A stretch of 64,000 nt of DNA from Conidiobolus incongruus B7586 (Eukaryota > Entomophthoromycota > Entomophthoromycetes > Entomophthorales > Conidiobolaceae): positions 1 through 64,000 of the forward strand of contig JNEM01011617.1 in NCBI GenBank assembly GCA_000697335.1. The letters are read 5' to 3'. Below, piece after piece: positions 50,301 to 63,454 of the stretch (position 1 is the first letter of the stretch; each line of letters starts with the position of its first letter). The position numbers and the translations under genes were made by a program. Below the pieces are notes generated by a model, which was not told the origin of the DNA, did not search any database, and saw nothing but the letters and a program-made list of their open reading frames with translations.

Positions 50301-51561
50301 TTGGGTTATATAAAAACAATGGAAGATATTTTAATTTCCGATTCCTTAAACATATAGTTGTTAATAAAATAAACTATATACAAAATCTACCTAATATTTA
50401 ATATTCTCAAATTTTATATGTTAATTTGTCTGATCAAAATAGTTTTATTTAAATAATTAACCATTGAATTCAAATATATTAAAAATTTATTATGATTATC
50501 AATAGGTTTTTATTTTAATATTATTGAAACTTATGCTTAAAACCTTTAATATCACTTTAGATTATCAATCAAATTATAAAAATATTATCTTATATAATAC
50601 TACAATAATCAAATATTAGAGTCGTTACTTTGATATTAAAAAGGATATTAATCAAAATTTACCAAAATATAGATTAATATCCCTTTTGACTTTTTCTTGT
50701 ATTAATATAAAAAATATAATTAAAATTTTGTTTATATAAAGTATTATTATAATAATTTAATTTTTAAAATATAAGTATATTATATATTTTAGATTTTAAT
50801 ATTTGTTTGATTAAAAAAAATTTAAATAAATATGTTATCATTGAACAAAAATTAAATAAAAATATAAAATAACTATAGTAAAATATTTCTATTATGATAT
50901 AACCAAAGTCAATTATTTATCAAAAATAATTTAATTAATATAAATCAGATTCTTTTGTATAATATTTTACTAAAAAATTAGCTTGAATTTAAATTATTAG
51001 TTTTATAAATTTTAATAAGCAATTATTTTATTTATAATTGAAAGTTAACTATCAAAATAAGTTATTATATTATGTAAATTACAAATTCAGTTTTTAAAGA
51101 ATTTATATCACATTTCATTTTATAGTTTTAAATATATCTATTTAAATTAATGTCTTCATCATTTATTAAGAGCACTTAATATTTTATATTACTATTATAA
51201 AATATTTAAAGTTTAAATGAGAAAAAATTAACTATATAAAAAAGATATTAAGAAATACCATATATAATTAAGTCACCTGATTATAACCTATTTGATGATT
51301 ATTACTCTGGACAATTAAAAAGCTTCTTTCAAGAAAGAATATTTTTGCAAACAAATTTATTTAAATTATCAAATTATAAATTTCAGTTTATAATAGTAAA
51401 AAACTATGTTTTAAGCTATAAAAGTTAACCAAAAGTATGGCAAGATGTTATTATTTATAAAAAATGATATTAAATTTATAGTATTTATTTATATATATCG
51501 TATTCAAAATTACATATAGGTTTTATTTTGAAATTTTATGATTATTAAATTTCCCAAGTAA
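50301..51561 (+). mobile_element. Mariner-like element (copy 4), heavily decayed
   Basis: About 1.26 kb. The left end is recognisable by the subterminal ATTTTAATTTCCGATT and ATACAAAATCTACC blocks. The right end carries the C-terminal relic (PDYNLFDDYYSGQLKSFF, near 51270-51330), a KVWQDV block and a terminal CCCAAGTAA. The third catalytic aspartate is kept in the relic. The middle is scarcely alignable by eye, so this is the oldest of the copies. TA precedes the left end, but the right flank no longer shows it; the ends are good to within a few bases. Confidence 0.78.
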
Positions 51562-53459
51562 AATTAATATAAATACATTCTTATTGGTTAATTTAGATAT
51601 TTTTTATTAAGAATAAAATAAAATATTTGGTAAATCAAAATAAACTTTTAATTTTCTTATAATATTTTAACAAATAAATATAATCTCCAAAATAATATAT
51701 AATCTTATTTATTTAATTTATTTAATTTTGAAAAATATCAATTTCCAAATTAGAATTGATATATATAATAAATTTTTGATAATAATATTAAAGTCAATTA
51801 ATAAAACCTACTATTATAAATCAAAACTTGAATATAACAATATTTAAAAAAATAATAATTCCTTTGATATAGATAGATAAAATAAAGAGTTTAACTTATT
51901 TGATGATTTAATCTTATTTATTATGATTTCAATTATAATATATATAAATAAAATATCTTTTCCAGTAATAATCAATATCATCAAATAATTTAAATTTATA
52001 AAATAATTAACACAGCTTATAGTATCTAGAAAAAAGTGATTAAATGTATTATTTAATAATAATATGGCAAAATTCAATAAAATACTGAATAATAAATAGA
52101 TTTTATATAATTGTAATATTTTCCAATTATAAATTATTGATTAATTCAAATTATATTAATGGTTTTAATTTCAATTAATTAATTAATAATTAAAAATAGG
52201 TTCAAAAGCGATATTTATTTATTTTAAAATATAATAAATCTAAATATTCAATTATTATTTTTCTAGTAAAATGACACTAAATAAACTGAATCAAAAAATA
52301 CAATTACACAAAAATAAAGACTATTTTATTTTTATCAAAAAAATTAATGGTTTATATTAAACCTTATAAACTAAATTCTATCAAAGTAATTATAAAGAAT
52401 GAAAAATAGGTTTTATCATTATATCCACTATTATCCTGCATATAACAACTCTTTTAATTCCAAGTTTTTTTATATATTTAAGGGTATATATATATATATA
52501 TATATAATAGAGATTAATATCAATGTTATAATATTGATAATATAAAGTCATCCATATATCAATTAAATAAAATAATTAGGTTTTTATATTCAAATAAGGA
52601 TCAAAAGATTATTTTAATAAAATAGATAATAAAATATATTCAATAAATTTTCACTTATATAAATGAAAAGTAAATATTAGCAATATAATGATACATAAGG
52701 TTAAACAATCACTCAGTAAATAAAGGAAATAATAGAATATAATGAATATAGAGTAAAGTATTATTATATTCAAATAATAACTACTGACAATATTTATGAA
52801 GTTCGAATTTAAAATTATTAAATTTGCCTTTATTAATTGATTTGATATATTAGTTTATTATTTTTGATATATTGACATAAACTAATATTTTATTAACAAA
52901 TATTTTATTTTTATATTCTATTTTAAAAATAAATTGAAAACATTACATTTGAAGTATGTTTTGGAGTTTAATACCTATATAAATGCGTATATTAACAATA
53001 ATTAAATTTATCATTGAGTATCGAAGATCTAATCCAGCTCACAGGATATTAATGAGTGTGTAAATATAGATTGTATGATTTAATATACCGAGTTATATTA
53101 TTTTTGTTTTCATACTCTCGTTTAACTATTAAATTGACTAATAATAATCCGTTTGAGAAATATTCCTTAAATGATTATTAATTTCTGATAACAGTTAAAT
53201 TATCAAGGTAAAAAAATGATATTATGATGAACATTCTTGCATTTCAAATTATTTTCAGACTATAACATAGTTTAAGTAATTTGATGTATTCGCTTTTTAT
53301 TTGAAACAAGTTTGAATTTCATTGAATCAACAGCCATTGATCAAATTCATTTTAATAAATTTATTAAATTTGGTAATGAATTTCACAAGATATTGGACTT
53401 TTCAAATTTTTCAATAATCTCAAGTTGCTTTACTTGATATTACTCATCATTCAATCTAT
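51562..53459. other. AT-rich intergenic stretch
   Basis: Nothing recognised apart from a (TA)n run at about 52484-52507. Confidence 0.5.
52484..52507. repeat. (TA)n microsatellite
   Basis: About 12 TA units. Confidence 0.85.
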
Positions 53460-53647
53460 ATTATATGCAGTTATTTTTTTGGAAAAACCATATCAATAAA
53501 TTGGTACTCCCCTCGCTATCAACATCTGTTATTAAGGCGAATAAAATTGGATAATATAATTCAATAAGAATATAAAGGCATGATTTTTTCTGATATATTA
53601 ATTTCTTATTATCCATTATAATTGTTGTAAAACTCCTTGGTTTACAG

Positions 53648-53873
53648 TTCAATAGGCTTTGGAATGGCTAAGATTTATATTGGAATTCATATCGTTGGAA
53701 GTCATTTTTACAAACAAAAAAAGCGTAAAGATTTGATCAACAATAACACTAAAGATATGTATGAACTCAGAGAGAGGGTGAGAGTTTATTGCCACAAACA
53801 ATTTTTTATATTTTATATCCTTGGGCTGGTAACTATAATTATTAGTTATCTTTATCCAAGCATCATCTATTGA
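53648..53873 (+). pseudogene. Possible last exon of an unrecognised membrane protein gene
   Basis: An open frame of 75 codons follows a TTTACAG acceptor-like site at 53641-53647 and ends in TGA. It reads as a hydrophobic segment (GFGMAKIYIGIHIVGSHFY), a basic and charged loop (KQKKRKDL, ELRERVRVY), and a second hydrophobic segment (FFIFYILGLVTIIISYLY). This TM-loop-TM layout would fit TM5-ICL3-TM6 of a receptor unlike the main family here, but it lacks the RSFLYPL hallmark. Upstream (53460-53640) the composition is also coding-like, but stops occur in all frames. It is most likely a fragment of a decayed gene; an intact gene with unseen introns is less likely. Confidence 0.3.
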
Positions 53874-53875
53874 TA

Positions 53876-55295
53876 AGAACCTTCCTAATTTTATGACTCA
53901 TATACTCAAAAATAATATTTCATAATTTTACCATATTGATCTTTTGCCTCATTTAAATTTTTATTATTTAGAATATTATATAACTAAGTAATTCTGCTAA
54001 ATATTTTTTCACAAATATCTCATTAAATATATTCATTGATTGGTTATAAAAAATTTGAACACTTTTATAAATGTAAAGTAAATATTCGACTTGATAATAT
54101 AATGCTCACAAAGAATGGAAATAATGGTAAGTGAAATGTAATTATAGCTGTAATTTAATTGAATTTTTTACGAAAAATCAAGATCAATAATTAATGTTAT
54201 AATAAAAAGATCAATTTCAAATGCTTGAAATTCTATTCATTGTTTTAAGTCTCAGTTCGCAAACTGATTGAAATTTTTAGTTTTTGTAAAAAAATTATTT
54301 CTATATATCTAATATAAATTTGCCATTATCATAATCTTAATTCCGGGAGGTATAGCACACATATATATATTTAACTGTCGGTTATATATACAACTTGCCT
54401 AAATATCTAAACCGTTAATTTATAGATTGTAAGACTATATTCAATTGCTTTTATCATATTTGAATTCATTAAGGTCAAGGCACTAATTTTGATGTTACAA
54501 CTTATATTAAATATTTAATAATTAGTGTTGAACACTTTGGATGGTATAAATTTGAATTTCAATTGTAAAATTTTTACCTTTTATAGAATGGAAATTTGAT
54601 TAGATATAATTCAATTGACATATAAATTAAAACTAGAATTCTTTGACTTGATTATTTCAATTATCATTATTGAAGTTTATTTAGATATATGTTTTATAGA
54701 GTTGTTAAAAATCCGAAGATCAGATAACGTGTAAAACATTATCTTCATTGTAATCATCAATATATCTCTTTATATTATCCATTTAAATACTATATTCTGA
54801 AATAAATCTCAATTTTCAAATATACTTGATGAAAATAAAGTAACTGGATCCAAGTATTGATTTTGGTTATTAGTTAATTCTAAGAAATGTTTATATATAT
54901 TACAGATTCTGCTAGTAAATTATATATTAATCTGAACAGGTTGATATATAAAACCTTAATTGATATAATATATCATTCTAATGTTTTATTCAACTTTATA
55001 TATTACAAAATTTGAAGGATAAAATTAGTTTCATCTACGGAAGATTTTACATATATTTTATCATTGTTGTTAATTGATTTTTACCCAACAAGACTTTGAA
55101 TTAAGTATTAAAGACAATCCTATTATATCAATCAGTTTATAATGAATATTCCTTTTAATTGGTTAATAAAATTTTTTATAATGTTAATAAATTTTAATTC
55201 GATCCATAAAATATTGTTTTATCAATTATGAATAAAAAGTTAAAAGTATTTAAAGGTTTATTAAGTAGTATATTTGAATATTACTTTTTTGTAGA
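53876..55295. other. AT-rich intergenic stretch
   Basis: Nothing recognised. Confidence 0.55.
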
Positions 55296-56303
55296 TTAAA
55301 TATTTTTAACTTCATTGAAGTATAATTGGATATTTTCAGACCTTTCCGCTAACTCAACATCTTTGTTGTTCACTTTTTGTCCTATATATAATCAATTAGA
55401 AAAATGATTTGAGTATGAAAATAATTTACCCTTAAAACGAGGAATAATTTGAGATTTGCATATTTTCATCGACTTCCTTATGGTTGGATCAACAATAAAA
55501 GCCACCAATGTTAAAACACCTGTTAGACCTTTAGTAAATGCCATAAATGGGAACAAACTTTGAAAACGGTACCCAGCCAAAGCCAAAAGGAAGTAAATAG
55601 CCTCAAATGGAAGAGTAATTAGTGTCGAGAGAGGGTACAGGAATGACCTTTGAGCCATCTTTTTTCTTTCCTTCTTGAATTCAGATTGGTCTTCTTCTGG
55701 AATTCCATAATTAGCATAGGTATTAATCCATTTATTTAGACATTTATGTCCCCAAATAGTCACTATTAAACAGATTATCATAGTTGCCCAGAAAAGAATT
55801 ACAGAAAATATATCAAATATTTTAGAATATAATGGAGTATCGGAACCAGGAGAACATCCACCCTTGTTTTTACCACTATAGATTCCTAAATACTCAAAAA
55901 CAATCATAACAGGCGCAATGGCAAGGAAGATTCCAATCCAGATAATAATTTCAAATCTTAGAGATGGTTTTTTAAGTTGAACATACACTCTATATAAGTG
56001 AAAACTAATGGCGATATTAGTAAAACAATAAAATAATCTAGCAAAAACTCTGAATATAGTCAATCGGTGACAATAAGGAGTACCAACATATTGGGACGTT
56101 CCTTTAGCCAAATATTCACCTAAATGAGTGGTAAAGTCTGCAATTGCGATGGAGGTAACCAATCGGATAGTTAGTCTATTCACATGCTTCAGATCGATAC
56201 AACCAAGTACGAAAATAGTCAGAATAACGATAGCGGAACAGGTAAGTCCTATAGGATGCATTACCTTCCCAATTATAACAGTTGCTGACATTTTCAATCT
56301 CAA
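55296..56303 (-). CDS. Class A-like seven-transmembrane receptor, two exons
   Basis: Exon 1 is 56303-55430, the 48-bp intron 55429-55382 (GTAAAT...ATAG), exon 2 55381-55296; the product is 319 residues from the first ATG. The second ATG at 56291 gives MSATVIIGK, which lines up with the starts of the paralogues and is the likelier start (315 residues). Cys78 and Cys150, AIAD in TM2, FHLYR after TM3, AQRSFLYPLSTLITLP in TM6 and a DPTIR in place of the usual DPAxW after TM7 are seen; the last is a notable departure from the family. The tail contains VELAERSENIQL. The LAKGT motif before the TM3 cysteine is shared with the 58985 locus, and the 63455 pseudogene is also a close relative. Together they form a same-strand array. 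Confidence 0.9.
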
Positions 56304-56350
56304 ATCTAAATAATATTAGATTATAATAGATGTTGGTTTAAAATCTTTGT

Positions 56351-56357
56351 ATTTATA
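56351..56357 (-). promoter_or_regulatory. TATA box of the 56303 receptor
   Basis: TATAAAT on the minus strand, about 60 bp upstream of the preferred ATG at 56291, within a locally less AT-rich context. Confidence 0.4.
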
Positions 56358-58984
56358 GATTTGACTTTACAATCTAAGTAATTTCGAATTCTCATTTAAT
56401 TTTAATATATTCATTTGATGGTAAAATTATCCAATTAAAATTAATCATTTAATTCAATTTTTATCTGTTCTAATGATGATAATATATGCTTAATTTTATT
56501 ATTTGGGAAAATCAATACATTTCTCTACCTAATAACAAATTTATAAATTTAAGTACAAATTAGTGAATCAAAAATCAACTTTAAAATATGATAAGATATT
56601 ATATCGCATATCTTGTATTACAATAAACTATATGATAATGGTTATTATCTATTTTCGCTACAAACCTAATACCGATATTTTGTTAATAATTATTGATTTT
56701 CTTGAATATTTTAATGTATCAAATTGAATTAAAAAATACATTTATTATAAGTTATAGAGCAAACATTAATATCCTTATTTTACATAAAAGAATCTTTTTA
56801 TTGGAAACAAAAATATTTTAATTAATATATAATCTATAAATGTGAACCAAATTCTATTTTAAATATTATTATTAGCACAACTATTAATTAAGTTACATAT
56901 AAGTATATATATCATTTTAAGCGCTGAATTCAATATAGATAATCTTTAAAGAAATATCTAGTCCAATATTAATAAAATATCATTTTTATTTTATATCCTT
57001 ATTTTTTTCAAGATTGAACTTGATATATTTCAATTATTGAATATTATAGTAAAATATTTTAAAACAAATAGAGTTTACTAATATCTTTACTTTGAATCCC
57101 AAAACACAGGTCCGTTTTAGTCAAAAGTTACATATGAGATATTTAATGATAAAATTAATACAAAAATTTACTATATCTTACAAAACAATTTTTTCAAAAT
57201 GAACTCTAAATATTTGTAATGATTATTATCGAATAATATTCATTGTGAAAATTTGTATTAATATTTATTCACATGGAATATATATTTAAAACACTGAAAC
57301 TATAGTTCAAATAGTCCAACAATTGTCAGAATATTATCCAATATAAAAAGACTTCTGTATTGCATAATTTTGAACAGTTCTTTTTAACATATATTCCATA
57401 AATAAATATTTATATATCTAAAATTGACGATATATTGAATATTTCAATTTTATCAAAAAAAGATAAATAATATTAATATTTAATATATATCACATATTTG
57501 ATAAAATTTTCACATGTATAAGCCCCTATTTATCAATGGAATATAATATCTAAATTCATATTATTAAAATCGTGGGTAACAATAGTATCAAGATATCATA
57601 TATGTATTTAATCAGAAAAAATATACCAATTAATTTTGAATAAAATTTATATTAATATATGGTCAAGCTTGAGTAAATTCTTTTGAATCAATGTAATAAT
57701 AAACAAAATTTAATGTTATGTTCTCCAAAAATTCAAAAATAACTTAGAATATTTTTTATTTAATGTAATTATCAAGTAAGAATTGATAAATATTCTGTTC
57801 AAATCTTTATATTCTCATCAATATAAAGACTCTTCATCCTGTATTTATATTTGGATTTAATGATAATGGAGAATTAAACGCAACAGTTACTTCAAACTGC
57901 ATAGAATTTGTTTCCATTTTCTAACAAATATAGTGTGATAAAATTCTTATACTTTGGGAATGTTATAAATGTATTGTTATATAGAGGTTAGTTCAAAATT
58001 CAAATATCAGTTTCAAAATATTTAGGAAATGATATTAGAGGAATAAGTTGATAATTTGATTTTAGATTACTTGTTAAAAGAAAAAATTTGATCTAAATAT
58101 TTTAATTTGAGAATTTTAATCAATATATATAAATGTATAAATTGAATATACTGGAATAATCCTATATTAAACATGGATGAATATTTATTTAGTTTAATTA
58201 GTGATCATTTCAAATTATTTATATTTAATCCCAATTAAATATAAATTAAATGATCAAATTAACATTATAATATAAAATATTAATCTTGTTATAAATTTAA
58301 ATTATTTACAATTCCAGAGACTTTGTTATGGCAAATATTGATATTAAAACTTGCATCATTGAAAGTCATTTTCAGCTACTAAAAATGATGATTCAAATGA
58401 ATGTCAGTTTAAATTAGTGTATAAAAAAACAAAAGGAAATTCTACCTATATTTGAACCAATTTTCGTCTTTTTTATATATTAAGCATTTTTCTGTTACCA
58501 ACTCATTTGTTATCCTTATCATAATAACATCTTTTAATGAGAACACTCATGACCTTGAAATTCACATACTCAACAAATCTTATGATAAATATAATGCTTC
58601 GTCAATATAAAAATATCAACATTAAACCATACTATTTTAATACAAATTTTACATATCTAAATATTTGAATATAATTAGAATTAATTTTAATAATGGCTGA
58701 ATTAATAAAAGTAAATATTTAAACTTTAATTGACAATAAAAAGTCTCAATATCATTTGCTTCAATTAATCACTTAAATATAATAATTGTTTTAGAAATTT
58801 CAAAAATATTATTTCTCAAAGCAAATGTCAAAAAATAATAACAGTTTATAAGTATAATTATTTTCTTTTAATAATGTATAATAGTTCAGAACTTATCAAA
58901 TTTATGTAATAAATGAACTATTATCCTCTAGACAAATTTAATATATAATTCTCAATCTAGAGAGTTATAATTATAGTTTATTAA
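56358..58984. other. AT-rich intergenic stretch
   Basis: Nothing recognised. Confidence 0.55.
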
Positions 58985-59979
58985 CTATGAATTCAACTTT
59001 GTTTGAGAGTCAGAAATTGAATTCATTTCGAGATTGGTATCATTTTTCAAATTTTTGTTTGTTAACCCTAAATATAATGAATAAAGTTTGTAAAGAATAA
59101 TGTCGTATGTATACCTCTATACCGGTTAATTATCTGAGATTTAGCGATTCGAGCAGAACGCCAAACTGCAGGATCAATCGAAAAAGCAATGAATGTAAGC
59201 ACTCCTGTCAAACCCTTTGTGAAAGCCATGAATGGAAAGAGCTGTTGAAATCGATACCCAATAGTAGCGAGCGAAAAATAGATCGCTTCAAAAGGTAAAG
59301 TAACACAAGTAGATAATGGATACAGAAATGCTCTTTGAGCCATTTTCCTTTTGTTTTGTTTGAAATTACTTTGCTCTTCTTCGTTGACTTGACAAATGGC
59401 AAAGGAATTGATCCAAATGTTAAGGCTCTTATGGCCAGTATAGGTGACATAAACGCAAATCAATATAGTGCTCCAAAATAAAATCACAGAAATAATATCA
59501 AAAATTTTTGTATATAAAGGATTGTCGGATCCAGGAGCACATCCTTTTTTGTTTTTCTTATCAGTATAGATACCCATGGAATGAAATACTATCATAATAG
59601 GAGCGATTAAAAGCAACATTACCATCCATACAACTAATTCGAATCTCCAATTCGATTTTTTCAATTGTACTAATCCACGATACAGATGATAGCTGATAGC
59701 AATGTTAGTAGAACAATAAAATAATCTTGAAAACACCCTGAAAATTGTTAAATTTTCACAATACTGAGTTCCAACAAGATGTCAAGTTCCTTTGGCCAAA
59801 TACTCACCCATGTGTGTAGAAAAATCTGCAATAGCAATAGCTGTAATTAATCTGATGGTCATTCGATTGATATGCTTCAAGTCGATGCACCCAAGAATGA
59901 ATATTGCTAATAACACCAACAAGGAACAAGAGAAGCCAATTGGGTGCATAATTTTACCTATAACAACAGTTATCGACAT
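58985..59979 (-). pseudogene. 7TM receptor, full length but with one in-frame stop
   Basis: Exon 1 is 59979-59115, the 47-bp intron 59114-59068 (GTATAC...TTTAG), exon 2 59067-58985; total length would be 315 codons. Everything expected is present (AIAD in TM2, YHLYR, AQRAFLYPLSTCVTLP, DPAVW, the tail NLEMNSISDSQ), except for TGA at 59784-59782 (codon 66), where the 55296 gene has Ser in GTSQYVGT. The rest of the reading frame, both splice sites and a TATA box are kept. This is either a very young pseudogene, an allele, or a sequencing error in an intact gene. Translation from an internal Met at 59736 would lack TM1-TM2 and is unlikely to be useful. Confidence 0.85.
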
Positions 59980-60047
59980 ATTGATGAATTAATTAAATTT
60001 AATTTTATCAAAAATAACATTTAAAATCCACTATAACTATGTTTTCT

Positions 60048-60056
60048 ATTTATATA
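60048..60056 (-). promoter_or_regulatory. TATA box of the 59979 receptor locus
   Basis: TATATAAAT on the minus strand about 70 bp upstream of the ATG. Confidence 0.4.
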
Positions 60057-63000
60057 ACCAATAATATTTCTCATGAAATAAAAACTAAATTATATAAATA
60101 ATATTAATATACAATATATTTAAAATTGAGTAAATTTTATATTTATTTTTGAATGAAATATTACAGTTGCCATATTGTATGATTTAAATTTCTATCTGGT
60201 ATGTTATTATCTGAGGGAATTAAACTAATTTTTTAATTCAAAATGACAATGTTTGGGATTTTTTTTACATATAACAGGATTTGAAATATGTTAAAATATG
60301 TATGAATTTCTAATAGGACGAGATATTAATAAGTAGTATATTTATAATATATTAAAAAAATAAAATTACCTGTTATATATTATTAAAAATGATTTCCTAT
60401 AAATTTGATGTAACAATAAAACTTTATTTTCAAATAAAAGAAGCTATAATCCAATTACAAGTATTTCAATTCCGATAACCTTATATTTTATTATATTAGT
60501 AAAATTGTTTTTAATAATTTTCTTTTGATTATTATAGAAATTTTCTAATAAAATCATTTTCTTGCTTTATTTATTTGCATGTTGTAAAAATTTCAAAATT
60601 TTTAGAATGAATTTAGACATAATATTTGGAAATCAAAAGATAATACATTAAAATATTTTTTGATATATTGACAGAATTAGTATATTATTCTTACAGAATA
60701 TTTTAAAAATGATTATTACTTATATATTTAATATAGTTTTTATAAAATTAAAATAAAGTCCAAAAATTTTGCAGTTGTTAAAAATTGATTGATAATTTTG
60801 GATTCATACTAAAACTACTCTATCAACTATGGTGCTCAAATGATTATAAATAGTTATATATTAATATTATTTCATGACTTAATCAATCAATTTTAATATC
60901 GGTTCAAATATAAATAATTTTTGTACTATTTAAGGTTTTTCGTAATTTATTTTGTGATCTAATATTTGATATAATGTTATTTTTTTTGTAATCAAGAGAT
61001 GGGTAACTAGATATAACTTTATATAAATTTGCATAGTTTGATTTTAAAATCTTTAAATATCAAAATTTGAATTCAATGATAATTGGCATATAATACTTGT
61101 ATATTTAATTACATTTTTTTATAATTTGATTTCAAAATACAAATTCATTTTACTAAATTTATTTATTTTGTATTTTAATGATCAAGATTAAAATATATAT
61201 TATATTCCATAATGCAAACATATTTAAAGGAAAGTGTATTATAAATATTATCATATATTCCTCAGAACCTACTAGTATTATTATCTAATAGAAATTCAAC
61301 ATTTGTACAAATAATGCGGATTTTGTTTTTATAAATAGTATTGGTGATATTTGATTTTTTAGTATAATCATCATTTTTATTATTAACAAAAATATTTTAT
61401 TAAGATAAATTGTATTTGAAAAAAATACTGTTCATCAAAAAAAAGAATCAATTCAATTTATTCATACAATATTTTGTATTGATGTATATTGTTGTGATTT
61501 ATGTTGTTATAAACCTTTTTCACAATTCATCAATGTATATTTTAGCCAAAAATTAGAAATAAGTGGTGGATATCAAACTCAGTTTAAAATCCGTATCATA
61601 TAAACTAATATCATTAGAAATATATATTATATGAATATTTACCAATCATATGATTTTATTACTCATTTTATTAAACCTTAAATAACTATACAAATAATCA
61701 AGAAAATTAATTGGTGTCAGTTTAAATAAATTTTGATACAAACAAAATTTGTTATTGGAAATACTTATTTGAATTGATTTTATTATTAATAACCCCAAAG
61801 TTCAAATATAACTGATTATTTCTATAATTCCAAGTTCATATTTTTAATATTAAATTCCTATAAATTAATAGTTTAAAGGCGAATTTCGCACTAAATGCAT
61901 ATATACCAACTTGCGACATAATAGTTTATCAACCTATTATAGAAAACTAAAAATTTAACTTTTTGTATTGCTTGAGTCAGCTGAATTGATTTATGAATTT
62001 ACCACATAAAAATTTTTATTTAATAAGTAATAAATCATGGCTCTTGCCCCAAATTGAAAATACATTATCTAAGTAATTATTATATTAATACTAATATTAT
62101 AAAATGAAGCATCAGTGTACTATCAATAAGTTAGCTTTATTAGTTATATAATCTATATTCAATGCTGTTATTCAATTTTTGTATTCTATTAGAATAATCA
62201 ATAGGTATCAAGTATAATTATCTGCTACAGCAAAAGATTTTTTTAAATATCAAATTTGAATTTTATAATTGAAGTTGATTTCTCACAATACAATGATAAC
62301 ATAATGTAATCTTTTTTTAATTATGCCAAAATATAACTATATATTTCACATAAATACAAATGTGTTTAATACTAATATATATATATATTATCCATCTGAT
62401 TTTATAACCTTTTATTCATAAAATGGAATGGCGTGATATATATTACTTTCAACTATTAGAATAAAATAAAATTTATGGTCTAAACTAAACAGTATCATGT
62501 ATTTGAATTTTGACAATAAGATATTAATAATTATATATCCTGCCATGGTAATTGCATATTAGATTTCATTATAAAATCAGTAAGAATAATATTTATCAAA
62601 TATATCTATTAACAAACTTTTGAACTTGTATATATTGAAATTGAGTTATTGGTGTTTGGATATTATGAATAAGGTATTTATATTTCATCTCAATCAAAAA
62701 ACAGTTGATATATTAAGTTATATTTGTATAAATCCAACTTTTAATGAGAATATAATGGCTAAGGAAAACTATATATTTATAAGTTGGAACTAAATATTTT
62801 TAACATATTTTTTTAACTTGAATTTTGAAAACGATATCACTGAACAAAATCTTAATAATATATTACTCATTTAGTTGAAATTAATATAACTACTTATCTG
62901 AGATAATATAATATATTTGGTTCAGTAGTGGCACTTAATAAAGCTTAAATAATTTATTAATATGCTATTTCAAATAAACTAAGGTTAAGTATTGAATTCA

Positions 63001-63454
63001 ATTATTAAGTGTATGATATTTAAATAGTTAAAACTGATGTTAAAATCAATTTTAAAAATATATATTGATTTTATATCAAATTATTCTACAAACTATTCAG
63101 GGCAGGTTTTTAGTTGTATACTTTATATTTATAAATATAAACTTATGTGTATAAATAAAACTATATTTAATCTTTAATTTTTTGAAGAATAAACGTTTAT
63201 TTATAATTCAAATAGAATGAATATCAAAATGATATAATGATCATAATATATACAAGAAAACTGTATTTATAATATTAACTAAATTTATTGTATTTTTGGT
63301 TATCTAATTTATCATTTCAATTTTATATATTATATTTTTTTATATTATTGAAATATAAATTGAAATTTTGAGATCATTAATGTAAGATAATATAATGATG
63401 GCTGATTAATTGGCCAAAATATTTTGTTATATAATATTAATTTAATTTTTTATT
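60057..63454. other. AT-rich intergenic stretch
   Basis: About 3.4 kb without a supported gene or repeat. Confidence 0.5.
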
